The notes: a model not told the origin generated them from the letters alone. Counted from the first letter of the stretch, positions 1-7,659 are shown. The stretch: 9,746 bases of DNA from Caryophanales bacterium UBA6414 (GCA_002438545.1 DJPK01000029.1:1-9746), one strand, 5' to 3'. Numbers and translations: made by a program.

Positions 1-1787
1 AATATATTATGTAATTTATTACTATCCATAGGTTTCATTATATAATCTAATTTATAAGCCTTATATTTACTCTCTAGCTCATTACCATTAGTTAACATAA
101 CTACTACTTTAGGACTATATCCTGCCATTCTCTTAATCTTATTACTAATATCAGGATTACCAATAAGATTAGCATCTAGCCAATAAAACTCTGAACTATC
201 AGGCATCATATCATCTAGTAGTACCATATCATAATGATTATCACCATATAATAAATTAGTAAACTCTATATAATCATAAGCTACTGTTATATTAATATGA
301 TAAGGCTCTAATAAAAGTATTAAATTATTTATCTTATCTTTATTATCATCTACTAATAAAATATTCTTACTAGATAAATCAAAATACTCTACTTTTCTAT
401 TCTTTTTAGATACCTCTACTTCTTGATAATTCTTCTCTATTCTTTGATTAATTGTTAAACAAAACTCTAACTTACCATCAACATTATTAATAGTAAACTT
501 AATCTTTTGTAATTCCACTAACTTCTTTAAAACATTATACTCTAGCCCACTTAATACTTTATCATAATCTTCTATCTTATCTAAACCTTTTGTATTATCT
601 ATAATCATCGTGAACTTCATTCTAGATACTACCCCAAGTTCATATACATCAAGTTTTAATAAAATATCTTTAACTTCAAAGTTAGCCATAATCGTACTAT
701 ATAAACTAATTAAAGTCTCTTTAATCTTTTCATCATCACCACTTAAAACCGGATGAATATTATTATCAAAATCATAAGTAAACTTAACTTTATCATTAGT
801 CGCCTTAATATCAAATAACTCTCTAATTTCCTCAAATAATTCTTTAGTATCATACTTATATTTCTTTAATGGATATTTACCACTTTCTATCTTAGATAAC
901 TCTATACTACTCTTAATCTCATTAACAAGATTAACTGAATATTTCTGTATCTCTTCTTTATCTTTAATAAACTCTTCATCACTATTATAATGTTTATTAC
1001 CAAACTGCAATAACTTAGTAAGTGAAGTATCAATACTAGATGATAAATTATTCATACTATTAACTGTTGCATCTTTTTCTCTTTCTAATAAATCATTTGT
1101 AGTAGTTAATTCTTTAATTAATTTAACATCCGGATTCTCTATCGTAAAATACATAAGAAATATTACCAAAGTCTCAATAGGAGTTGTTAATAGCATATAC
1201 GGATATTTCATCTGTATTGCTCCACCAACACCAGCTAAAGCAATAAATATTAAAATAGGCAAATATTGTTTTAAACTAATATTCTTTATTTTTCTTAATA
1301 TAATAATAAGCCAAATACTCATAACAACAACTAATGTTTTCTCAAGAAAATCAACTGAAGTACCATAAGAATAAACATAAGTACCATCATTATAATATTC
1401 CATAGGTAAAAACATTTCTATAGCCGATAATACAAAGAATAATACTATACATACACACTTTACAGTATAGAAAAACTTACTATTTTCTAAATCACTATTC
1501 TTCTCATTAAAAGCAACTACAAAAACATAGTAAGTATATATCATTAAAAATAATAAATAATAAATAAGTAATGCCTTTGTAACTACCACATTAATAAGGG
1601 GAATCTTATCCATATGCATAACAGTATAAAAACACCCTAATTCAATTAGTAATCCAAAGACATTAGATACTAATAAATATTTAAATATTCTATTCTCTAA
1701 ATTAGAAATATGTTCTTTCATAAAATAAAATATATTTAAAAGTACAACATAAACAAGACTTGTAATTTGAAGTAATATTAAACTCAT
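1..1787 (-). CDS. 7TM hybrid sensor protein with degenerate histidine-kinase core and intact receiver domain (C-terminus off the window)
   Basis: The visible part is 595 codons from the ATG at 1787, which has GAGG (1797-1800) nine bases upstream; the gene continues past position 1. Residues 1-215 hold about seven hydrophobic segments (near 1-22, 35-57, 64-93, 107-128, 150-165, 174-190, 194-215), followed by a helical linker and a dimerisation/kinase-like region (about 225-450). A response-regulator receiver domain spans about 474-595, with acidic pair D480/D481, phospho-acceptor D525 (LLDDMMP), T566 and K585 (MKP). The kinase part aligns by eye with hybrid kinases (ELSKIESGK at 296-303, KKLVEL at 421-426). 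However, the H-box NMSHEIRTPL is replaced by NLSSSIDTSL (247-256), so the histidine is Ser250. Both N-box asparagines are replaced (LISLYSTIM, 359-367), and DxGxG and GxGxG are eroded (DNTKGL 397-402; LSGLEYNVL 412-420). Autophosphorylation therefore looks lost, while the receiver could still accept phosphate from a partner kinase. The signal sensed is unknown. It follows the adenylate-forming gene by 38 nt. Confidence 0.85.
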   Translation of the reverse strand, partial: MSLILLQITSLVYVVLLNIFYFMKEHISNLENRIFKYLLVSNVFGLLIELGCFYTVMHMDKIPLINVVVTKALLIYYLLFLMIYTYYVFVVAFNEKNSDLENSKFFYTVKCVCIVLFFVLSAIEMFLPMEYYNDGTYVYSYGTSVDFLEKTLVVVMSIWLIIILRKIKNISLKQYLPILIFIALAGVGGAIQMKYPYMLLTTPIETLVIFLMYFTIENPDVKLIKELTTTNDLLEREKDATVNSMNNLSSSIDTSLTKLLQFGNKHYNSDEEFIKDKEEIQKYSVNLVNEIKSSIELSKIESGKYPLKKYKYDTKELFEEIRELFDIKATNDKVKFTYDFDNNIHPVLSGDDEKIKETLISLYSTIMANFEVKDILLKLDVYELGVVSRMKFTMIIDNTKGLDKIEDYDKVLSGLEYNVLKKLVELQKIKFTINNVDGKLEFCLTINQRIEKNYQEVEVSKKNRKVEYFDLSSKNILLVDDNKDKINNLILLLEPYHINITVAYDYIEFTNLLYGDNHYDMVLLDDMMPDSSEFYWLDANLIGNPDISNKIKRMAGYSPKVVVMLTNGNELESKYKAYKLDYIMKPMDSNKLHNI

Positions 1788-1810
1788 TTCCTAGCACCTC
1801 TTATATTACA

Positions 1811-1819
1811 AGTATACCA
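1811..1819 (-). promoter_or_regulatory. Possible extended -10 promoter (TGGTATACT) for the hybrid sensor gene
   Basis: The minus strand reads TGGTATACT in the 38-nt gap after the adenylate-forming gene. This is an extended -10 (TGn plus TATACT) with no convincing -35. The transcript would start near 1804, leaving a leader of about 16 nt that contains the GAGG ribosome site. It would let the sensor gene be expressed separately from the upstream gene. This is pattern matching only. Confidence 0.3.
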
Positions 1820-1825
1820 TATATT

Positions 1826-3637
1826 TTATTTTTGGAAAAGTCTTTTTTTCTTTTTTACATTATTAACAACATTATTGTTCTGATACATTTTTTCAAGTTC
1901 AATAAGGTTAGGTTTCTTACTAGCATTAAGTGGCATTTCATCAATAAATACTACATCACTAGGTACCATATATTCAGGAACACTAACCATACAGTTATCA
2001 ATAATCTGACGTTTTAAATCTTCATCAGCTACAACACCATCTTTAACAACAACATAGGCAACAGCTGTATTTTCTACTTTAGCATCAGGTACAGTAATTA
2101 CTTCACAATTTCTAACAAAATCAAGTGTTGCAATACTTCTCTTAGTTCTTTCAGGAATTAACTTTGTCGGATTACCTTTAGCATCAAATGTTAATACCAT
2201 TCTTCTAAGTCTACCATCTAGGAAAATCTCCCCTTGTTCATTATAATGAAGTATATCTTCACTATTATACCAAACAACACCATTCTCATCCTTAACTAAA
2301 TTATGATTAGTAGCTTCTTCATCATTATGATAACCATTCATTCTAGCAGCTGAATACATATAACCAACACCAGGTTCATTAGGTCCTAATTCTTTACCTG
2401 TTTCTACATCTAATACTTTAAGAATATTACCAACGCATGGTTTACCCATACTACCTAAACTAGCTCCATCATAATAACAATATGCAAATGATCCAATTAA
2501 CTCATTAGCCCCATATCCTTGAGCTATTTCTGCTGTTCCACCATTTCTTTTAATATACTCATCAGCACCTAACTTAACACTATCTTTAAGTTCCGCACCG
2601 CCAGTAACTATAATCTTCCATTTAGAACAATCCATCTTCTTATTCATCTCTGTCATCTTTTGAATATATGGTGGAATAGTTAGCCAATGATTAAATCTAT
2701 AGAAATTATTTCTATTAACAATATTTTTAGGATTAAATAATGGATCTAAAGCAAGTGCTACACCTAAACTTAATGGTTCATGTATCATATTAATTAAAGA
2801 ATAATATAACCATATTGGGAATGTTGAAAACATAACATCATCAGGTTCAAATCTGTTAAGTTCTGTCATACCCATTATTTGTACCATTGAGTCTAATCTA
2901 TCCCAAGAAGCCTTAACAGCCTTACAATTTCCTGTTGAACCACTAGTATATGCTACTGCAGCAATATGATCAGTATTATATTTAGCTTCTTCTACTTCTT
3001 TAGTACTATTTCTACCAAGCTCTATTAACTCATCAAAACATAAAACATTCTCTCCATCATATAACTTCTTATTACAACCCTTTAATTTTTCAATTAACCC
3101 ATATTTAGCCTTAGACATTGTACAAGCATTAAAACCTCTAGGTATGCTGTCTATTAAAGAAGTAGTAATAACTTTCTCTACCCCAATTTCTTTCAAAGCT
3201 TCTTGCATATCTTTAGAATAAAATATATCATTAGCCACAAAAAACTTCGAATTAAAATTAGATAACTCTCTCTTAACCTCTGAAGGATTACTAGCCGCAT
3301 TAACTAAGTGCATAGTAGCTCCTATCTTATCTAAAGCATAAACAGCCGCAATAGCATAAGGCGTACCAAGTAAACTCATAGTAACTACATCATCATACTT
3401 AACACCTAATTCACTAAAACCTTTAGCCATATTATTTATTAAAGTTAAAAACTCTCTAAAAGTATATTCTCTACCAAAGTATAATATTGCTTTAGCATCC
3501 GGTTTAGATAAAGCTACATCCTTAAATCTTTCATACATTGTCTTATGCTCTAAGATTTTCTCCATCTCTCCAGCATTCTTAATTTGCATTACCCTTTCTT
3601 TTAAATTAACAAAATATTCTTTACTAAATTTTTCCAT
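1826..3637 (-). CDS. AMP-binding (acyl-CoA synthetase-like) adenylate-forming enzyme
   Basis: This 603-residue protein belongs to the class I adenylate-forming superfamily, whose members activate a carboxylate with ATP and usually pass it to CoA or a carrier thiol. The motifs run in the expected order: the phosphate loop TSGSTGNCKAV (231-241), GYGANE (374-379, in place of the usual YGxTE), the ribose-binding aspartate in YNSED (D461), hinge motif GRLRRM (475-480), and the C-terminal lysine in NASKKPN (K575, aligned with the catalytic lysine of PLTxxGKxD). Several positions deviate: loop Pro-Lys-Gly is Cys-Lys-Ala, and the hinge segment after GR lacks the usual Lys-Asp and has extra residues before IPERTKR. 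The C-terminus ends in a basic tail with KKKKR at 595-599. The substrate cannot be read from the sequence; fatty acids or another acyl acid are possible. It is the first gene of a likely two-gene unit with the 7TM hybrid sensor. The start at 3637 has AAGGG about 14 nt upstream, which is rather far, so an internal Met (17, 25 or 34) is not excluded. Confidence 0.85.
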   Translation of the reverse strand: MEKFSKEYFVNLKERVMQIKNAGEMEKILEHKTMYERFKDVALSKPDAKAILYFGREYTFREFLTLINNMAKGFSELGVKYDDVVTMSLLGTPYAIAAVYALDKIGATMHLVNAASNPSEVKRELSNFNSKFFVANDIFYSKDMQEALKEIGVEKVITTSLIDSIPRGFNACTMSKAKYGLIEKLKGCNKKLYDGENVLCFDELIELGRNSTKEVEEAKYNTDHIAAVAYTSGSTGNCKAVKASWDRLDSMVQIMGMTELNRFEPDDVMFSTFPIWLYYSLINMIHEPLSLGVALALDPLFNPKNIVNRNNFYRFNHWLTIPPYIQKMTEMNKKMDCSKWKIIVTGGAELKDSVKLGADEYIKRNGGTAEIAQGYGANELIGSFAYCYYDGASLGSMGKPCVGNILKVLDVETGKELGPNEPGVGYMYSAARMNGYHNDEEATNHNLVKDENGVVWYNSEDILHYNEQGEIFLDGRLRRMVLTFDAKGNPTKLIPERTKRSIATLDFVRNCEVITVPDAKVENTAVAYVVVKDGVVADEDLKRQIIDNCMVSVPEYMVPSDVVFIDEMPLNASKKPNLIELEKMYQNNNVVNNVKKKKRLFQK

Positions 3638-3698
3638 TCTTCAACTTCATTCCCTTCTTAATACCTAAAAAATAGGCAATTTTCACTTCATGGCAAAT

Positions 3699-3707
3699 AT
3701 TCTACCA
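3699..3707 (-). promoter_or_regulatory. Possible extended -10 promoter (TGGTAGAAT) for the adenylate-forming gene
   Basis: The minus strand carries TGGTAGAAT, a TGn-extended -10 element, 61 nt upstream of the start codon at 3637. No clear -35 is present at 16-18 nt. The predicted start is near 3691, giving a leader of about 54 nt. It lies in the only gap between the DUF1003 gene and this gene. Confidence 0.3.
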
Positions 3708-3716
3708 CAAAATTTT

Positions 3717-3734
3717 AAAAAATGATATACCATT
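3717..3734 (-). terminator. Weak terminator-like hairpin after the DUF1003 gene
   Basis: On the minus strand AATG-GTATAT-CATT (3734-3721) can fold into a four-pair stem, extendable by a G-T pair, with a run of six T ending at 3717. It sits 12 nt past the DUF1003 stop codon. The stem is short and AT-rich, so termination would be partial at best. Confidence 0.25.
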
Positions 3735-3745
3735 CATCCCACTTT

Positions 3746-4249
3746 TTACTTTTTTTCCTTATCTATGTACTCTAAAATAGTTTTTTCATTCTTTAATATT
3801 TCATCCATCTTTCGATGTAATTCTTCCAAAATGAGTTCATTCTTAAGTGTTGTCTTATACTCATTATTACTTTTAATCTTCTCTTTTTTAGCTTCTCTAT
3901 TCTGACTCATCATAATTATTGGTGCTTGAATAGCAGATATACAAGATAAAACTAAATTAAGTAAAATAAATGGATATGGATCAACTGCTTGCTGCATGGC
4001 CATAACATTTAATACTATCCAAAATATTAAAAACAAAACGAATATTATTATAAATGTCCATGATCCTGCCACTTCAGTTAACTTATCAGCCACTTTTTCT
4101 CCAATTGTTCTATTCTCTTCCTTATCAACATTAATAGCAATAGGTTCATTTATCAGCATATCAAATAATTCATCAAAATTATCCATTGCATCATTATCTG
4201 TCTTATTTAAAATCATCTTAACTAATTTCTCTTTATTCATTTTTCCCAT
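3746..4249 (-). CDS. DUF1003 family membrane protein
   Basis: This 167-residue protein has the recognisable core of DUF1003: GSWTFI (62-67) opening the first membrane helix (about 64-83), DPYPFILLNL (90-99) opening the second (about 93-115), and QAPIIMMSQNR (108-118) closing it. A charged helical tail (119-167) probably forms a cytoplasmic coiled coil. The biochemical role of the family is not established, and the sequence gives no hint beyond an inner-membrane location. The N-terminal 45 residues are acidic and contain no cysteines, so there is no metal-binding knuckle. The start at 4249 has AAGG about 11 nt upstream; Met4 (4240) with GGGA four bases before it is the alternative. The gene appears to be transcribed alone, from the promoter at 4273-4281, with a weak hairpin after its stop. 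Confidence 0.85.
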   Translation of the reverse strand: MGKMNKEKLVKMILNKTDNDAMDNFDELFDMLINEPIAINVDKEENRTIGEKVADKLTEVAGSWTFIIIFVLFLIFWIVLNVMAMQQAVDPYPFILLNLVLSCISAIQAPIIMMSQNREAKKEKIKSNNEYKTTLKNELILEELHRKMDEILKNEKTILEYIDKEKK

Positions 4250-4272
4250 CTATATCACAACCTTACCACTTA

Positions 4273-4281
4273 ATTATAGCA
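4273..4281 (-). promoter_or_regulatory. Extended -10 promoter (TGCTATAAT) for the DUF1003 gene
   Basis: The minus strand reads TGCTATAAT, a perfect -10 with TGn extension, 23 nt upstream of the start codon at 4249. A TTGTTA (4293-4298) lies only 14 nt upstream and would be a short-spaced -35, so the extended -10 probably carries most of the recognition. The -35 zone falls inside the hairpin that ends the preceding operon. Confidence 0.5.
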
Positions 4282-4284
4282 CAA

Positions 4285-4315
4285 ATCCTAGTTAACAATA
4301 AACATTAACTAGGAT
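4285..4315 (-). terminator. 11-bp hairpin terminator of the deoD-ymfF-ymfH run
   Basis: ATCCTAGTTAA (4285-4295) and TTAACTAGGAT (4305-4315) form a perfect 11-bp inverted repeat with a 9-nt loop, 8 nt past the ymfH stop. Read on the minus strand the tail is short (TTTGTG); read on the plus strand it is followed by a much better T-rich tail (4316-4335). It therefore looks bidirectional, ending the ymfH transcript and blocking any antisense transcription that comes from the DUF1003 side. Confidence 0.7.
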
Positions 4316-4323
4316 ATTTTTAC

Positions 4324-5601
4324 TTATTTTTTCTTATCAATAACTATAACACTCTTATTAGAAAAATCAATATTCTTAATAACCTTATTAACTTCTTCTA
4401 AACTAATAGAGTTTATCACACCAATAATATTATCTTCAATATGATTATCAAATATAATATTATCTACTATCATTTCATTAACCATTTCAATATTCTCATA
4501 ACTAAATATTTCATTACTAATTAATATTTTTTTCTTTCTCTTTAAGTCTTCCTCAGTAATATGAATATTACTTATTTCTTTATCAATTTCTTTAATTAAT
4601 TCTTCATACTTCTCTGATTCCCCAATTAAAGAAATAATAAAATGTGTATCACAATTTAATAAATTATATCCAAGTGTATTAGTTATAATACCTTTCTTCT
4701 TTAACCTACTATCAAATATAGAAGTATCAGAAAATATAATATTAAATATTAAAAATAATATAACATTAAGTTTTCTAGTTTCCATATCAAAATCTTCAAC
4801 ATTAATTTTAATATTATAAGCTAGTTTTGGTATATCCGTATTTATCTTTATAACTTCATACTTCTTAACAACACTATCTTTTTCAAATACCTCTGGTCTC
4901 TTAACAGATTCTCTCTTGTCATATTCCTTACTATCCATCTTCTTCTTAATAACTTCTAAAACTTTATCTTTATCAAAAGAACCGGTAATAACTAAAAACA
5001 TATTACTAGGATGATAAAAAGTATTATAACAAGTCTCTAAATCTTCTTTAGTAATACTATTAACTTCTTTCTTTGTGCCTATAATTGACTCTTTAAAAGA
5101 ATTGCTATGTAAAGTATTCTCTCTAATCTTATCATATAGAATATCCATTGGTCTATCATCACACATATTTATCTCTTGAGTAATTATTCCCTTCTCTGAC
5201 TCAACATTCTCCTCAGTTAAATTAATACTACCTACAAAATCTAATAAATATTCAATATTCTCTTCTAGATTATCCGGTCCTGAAAATAAATATGTTGTAT
5301 TTTTAAAGGTTGTATAAGCATTAGTAAGTGCCCCACTTTTTGCATAAAACTCTTCCGGTTGAGGATCTTTCTCTTGAACAAATACTTTATGTTCCAAAAA
5401 GTGTGCTATTCCATTAGGAAATTTCTTCATCTTATTACTATTATATGGTACAAATTCGTTATATACTGAACCATATCTTGTTGTATATGTCGCATAATTA
5501 TTATGAAAATTATCTTTAGTATATAAATATACATCTAACCCACTCTTTAACTTTTCATAATATATTACTTCATCAATCTTCTTAATTCTAATCTCCTTCA
5601 T
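4324..5601 (-). CDS. ymfH: M16 family zinc metallopeptidase, YmfH type (active subunit)
   Basis: I place the start at the ATG at 5601, not at the upstream in-frame ATG at 5628, because GGAGGG sits five bases before it; this gives 425 residues, normal for YmfH. The inverted zinc motif HFLEH is at 67-71 (H67, E70, H71), with further acidic residues E136 and E143 in the ESEKGIITQE segment matching the second half of the M16 catalytic site. The protein should therefore bind zinc and hydrolyse peptides in a clamshell with its partner. The C-terminal half lacks the Arg/Tyr pair used for substrate binding in this family (the aligned segment 298-307 reads SRLKKKGIIT), which is supplied by YmfF. Its first 14 bases overlap the end of ymfF, so translation is probably coupled. 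No signal peptide is seen, so it is cytoplasmic. The natural substrate is not known; M16 relatives process signal peptides, bacteriocins or cofactor peptides. Confidence 0.88.
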   Translation of the reverse strand: MKEIRIKKIDEVIYYEKLKSGLDVYLYTKDNFHNNYATYTTRYGSVYNEFVPYNSNKMKKFPNGIAHFLEHKVFVQEKDPQPEEFYAKSGALTNAYTTFKNTTYLFSGPDNLEENIEYLLDFVGSINLTEENVESEKGIITQEINMCDDRPMDILYDKIRENTLHSNSFKESIIGTKKEVNSITKEDLETCYNTFYHPSNMFLVITGSFDKDKVLEVIKKKMDSKEYDKRESVKRPEVFEKDSVVKKYEVIKINTDIPKLAYNIKINVEDFDMETRKLNVILFLIFNIIFSDTSIFDSRLKKKGIITNTLGYNLLNCDTHFIISLIGESEKYEELIKEIDKEISNIHITEEDLKRKKKILISNEIFSYENIEMVNEMIVDNIIFDNHIEDNIIGVINSISLEEVNKVIKNIDFSNKSVIVIDKKK

Positions 5602-6853
5602 GTTGTCCCTCCAATACATATACTGCATTTGGTCTTACCTTCTTAGCTAAAAAAATAATATCATCTCTTGTTATCTTTTCAATATTTCTTATTCTTACTT
5701 CAGCATCTTCTGAATTAACTAACACTTTTGCCAAATAATTATTAATAATACCTACAGGATAATCAAAGCTTGTTGTTATACCACTAATAATGGCTTTTTT
5801 AGAAGCCTCTAGTAATTCATCATTAAACTTTCCTTTACTAATATCTACTAAACTCTTTCTTACAAGTTTTAAAACAGCCTCATCATTACCTGGTTCAACT
5901 CCAGCATAGATAAATAATATATTATCATAAGCCTTATGTGAAGAATTAACATAATAAGCATAAGAATTCTTACCCCTTACTGTATCAAACAATATTGAAT
6001 TAGAAGAACCACCTAACATCTCATTATAAACAAGTAAAACATACTTTCTCTCAAAATCAGTTAAACCATTTAATGAACATAACATAGTAAATTGACTCTG
6101 ATTAGCATCTTCTATATCTTTATATTTCTTTATTCTTTTAGCGGGTTCTAACTCTTTAACTAAAATATCTACTCTCTTAGGATGAAACATATAAGCCTTA
6201 AAATTTTCTTTAAAAATATTCTTTATTTTATCCCCATCTACATCTCCTACTACAAAAATATCAATAATACTATTATTAATAATATCTTTATAATAAGTAT
6301 ATAAATTCTCACTATCTATCTCATCAAGTTCTTCAATATATCCATAAGGATTATATGAATAAGGTTTATCAGGATACTTAGAAAATAAATTAAATAAAGC
6401 ATACTTTAACTTATTATCTTTTATACTATGAATATTCTTAGCTAACCTATTCTTACTCTTTTTTAAATCTTCATCATTAAACTTACCATTCTTAACATTA
6501 GGATTAAAAATAACATCTAATAAAAACTTTATTGATTCTTCATTCATCTTATTCTCTGTATATATCTCATTTAAAAATCTTGTTCTAAAAGATAAAACAT
6601 TATCATTACCTATTCTAATATTAGATGAAGATAACTTTAAATCATAAAGATTCTCTGTCTCTTTAACTAACTCTATTTCAGATGGATAATTATATGAAGA
6701 AGAAAGCAACATATCTTTTAATACATTAGTCTTTGTAATATTTTTAGCATTAACGCTATATCTAAAATCCACCTCAATAGTAATTGTCTTAAATTTATTA
6801 GTATTAATAATATGTAAGTTATATGCATTCATATCATAATTTGTATATTTCAT
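5588..6853 (-). CDS. ymfF: M16 family peptidase-like protein, YmfF type (zinc-less partner)
   Basis: This 421-residue M16-fold protein has no HxxEH; the corresponding N-terminal segment reads TNVLKDMLLSSS (42-53), so it cannot bind the catalytic zinc. The C-terminal half keeps the LGGSSNS (280-286) and R293...Y300 elements that match the family's Arg/Tyr substrate-binding pair. Together with YmfH this gives the split-site heterodimer known for M16B pairs, in which one subunit holds zinc and the other grips the substrate. The start at 6853 is secure: GGAGG (6859-6863) lies five bases before it. It begins 32 nt after the deoD stop, and its last codons contain the ymfH ribosome site. Cytoplasmic location is inferred from the lack of a signal peptide. 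Confidence 0.88.
   Translation of the reverse strand: MKYTNYDMNAYNLHIINTNKFKTITIEVDFRYSVNAKNITKTNVLKDMLLSSSYNYPSEIELVKETENLYDLKLSSSNIRIGNDNVLSFRTRFLNEIYTENKMNEESIKFLLDVIFNPNVKNGKFNDEDLKKSKNRLAKNIHSIKDNKLKYALFNLFSKYPDKPYSYNPYGYIEELDEIDSENLYTYYKDIINNSIIDIFVVGDVDGDKIKNIFKENFKAYMFHPKRVDILVKELEPAKRIKKYKDIEDANQSQFTMLCSLNGLTDFERKYVLLVYNEMLGGSSNSILFDTVRGKNSYAYYVNSSHKAYDNILFIYAGVEPGNDEAVLKLVRKSLVDISKGKFNDELLEASKKAIISGITTSFDYPVGIINNYLAKVLVNSEDAEVRIRNIEKITRDDIIFLAKKVRPNAVYVLEGQHEGD
5607..5612 (-). promoter_or_regulatory. Ribosome binding site GGAGGG deciding the ymfH start
   Basis: GGAGGG lies inside the final ymfF codons, five bases before the ATG at 5601. It supports the shorter 425-residue YmfH and a 14-nt overlap with ymfF (stop at 5588-5590). 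The in-frame upstream ATG at 5628 has no such site. Confidence 0.8.
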
Positions 6854-6885
6854 ATCTTCCTCCTAGTTATTATTGTGGCTATTTT

Positions 6886-7596
6886 TTATAATTTTAAACA
6901 ACTTTCTAAGGATAAGATAATCATATCATTAAGATTCTTTTCTCTCTCTTCACTATTCATCTTATCAGTAAAGCAAAAAGAATCAGATACTGTAAGAAGT
7001 GCTGTTACATTCTTACCTAATACTCTAGCATTATTAAATAAACTAAAAGTCTCCATCTCAACACCTAAAACATTATGCTCTTTAACCTTTTGTTTATAAT
7101 CATTATTTCTTTCATAAAAAACATCAGATGAGTATATTCTACCCTCAACTAACTTCATATTAATATCATGACTAGTCTTAGTAATAACATCATTTAAATA
7201 ACTAGAAGAAGCAATAACACTATCTTTACAATCATCTAAAATACGTCCATACATTGAATCACTATAAGATTCTTTAACTAAAATAACATCTCCTAACTTT
7301 AAATCAGGATTATAAGCACCACAAGAACCTATTCTAATAATATAATCTACATCATACTCATTTAATAATTCATAAGAATATATTCCCATACTTGGATTAC
7401 CCATTCCTGATGGAAATACTGTTACTTTTTTATTTTTATAATAACCTGTATATGCAGTCATTCCTCTAACACTATTAACTAACTTAACATCAGTTAAAAA
7501 CTTATCTGCTATATATTGTGCCCTTTTAGGATCTCCTGGCATTAAAACAATATTAGCTATATCTTCTTTCTTACTTTCAATATGCACTGTTGCCAT
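6886..7596 (-). CDS. deoD: Purine-nucleoside phosphorylase, DeoD type
   Basis: DeoD reversibly splits purine (deoxy)ribonucleosides with phosphate into base and pentose-1-phosphate, for purine salvage in the cytoplasm; bacterial DeoD is a hexamer. From the ATG at 7596 the protein has 236 residues, and its active-site residues line up with the E. coli enzyme (numbered there without the initiator Met) with an offset of one: MPGDPKR with G21 and R25, R44 (VRGM), R88 (RIGSCG) and S91 for phosphate and ribose; VEME (179-182) for the sugar; D205 (VSD) and R218 (EER) for the base. Nothing essential is missing. A GTG nine bases upstream (7605) is in frame, but it lies only two bases from the AAAGG ribosome site, whereas the ATG lies about 11 away, so I prefer the ATG. 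It leads the deoD-ymfF-ymfH run and begins about 50 nt past the ftsK-derived repeat. Confidence 0.93.
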   Translation of the reverse strand: MATVHIESKKEDIANIVLMPGDPKRAQYIADKFLTDVKLVNSVRGMTAYTGYYKNKKVTVFPSGMGNPSMGIYSYELLNEYDVDYIIRIGSCGAYNPDLKLGDVILVKESYSDSMYGRILDDCKDSVIASSSYLNDVITKTSHDINMKLVEGRIYSSDVFYERNNDYKQKVKEHNVLGVEMETFSLFNNARVLGKNVTALLTVSDSFCFTDKMNSEEREKNLNDMIILSLESCLKL

Positions 7597-7619
7597 ATTT
7601 ATCACTACCTTTCATTAAA

Positions 7620-7625
7620 ATTATA
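7620..7625 (-). promoter_or_regulatory. Possible -10 element (TATAAT) of the deoD-ymfF-ymfH run
   Basis: TATAAT on the minus strand ends 23 nt upstream of the deoD ATG. The -35 zone (about 7643-7648, TTTATT) is poor. It is outside and just downstream of the ftsK-derived repeat, so the promoter would be untouched by the islet insertion. Confidence 0.35.
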
Positions 7626-7659
7626 CTATACTTTATTATTAAAATAAAGAAAAAGAAGC

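Noticed and set aside
1832..2017. Plus-strand open frame of 61 codons
   Set aside because: It lies antisense within the adenylate-forming gene, has no ribosome site or family resemblance, and its hydrophobic look comes from AT-rich antisense codons.
3624..3650. Tiny out-of-frame upstream ORF (ATGAAGTTG..., eight codons) overlapping the adenylate-forming gene start
   Set aside because: Its ATG lies only about one base from the AAGGG site, too close for efficient use; it is probably chance in AT-rich sequence.
3691..3707. Imperfect palindrome TGGCAAATATTCTACCA as an operator
   Set aside because: Only the outer TGG/CCA and a few inner bases match, and it is explained as well by the -10 element; no known operator fits.
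3996..4295. Plus-strand open frame of 99 codons
   Set aside because: It is antisense to the DUF1003 gene, whose family motifs are clear, and it runs into the terminator hairpin.
5602..5628. Upstream in-frame ATG for ymfH adding nine residues
   Set aside because: The strong GGAGGG site is placed for the ATG at 5601, and the shorter protein matches the usual family length and start.
6875..7099. Plus-strand open frame of 74 codons
   Set aside because: It is antisense to deoD, where every active-site residue is conserved on the other strand.
7597..7605. GTG start for deoD adding three residues
   Set aside because: AAAGG lies only two bases before the GTG but a workable distance before the ATG at 7596, and DeoD proteins begin close to the ATG.
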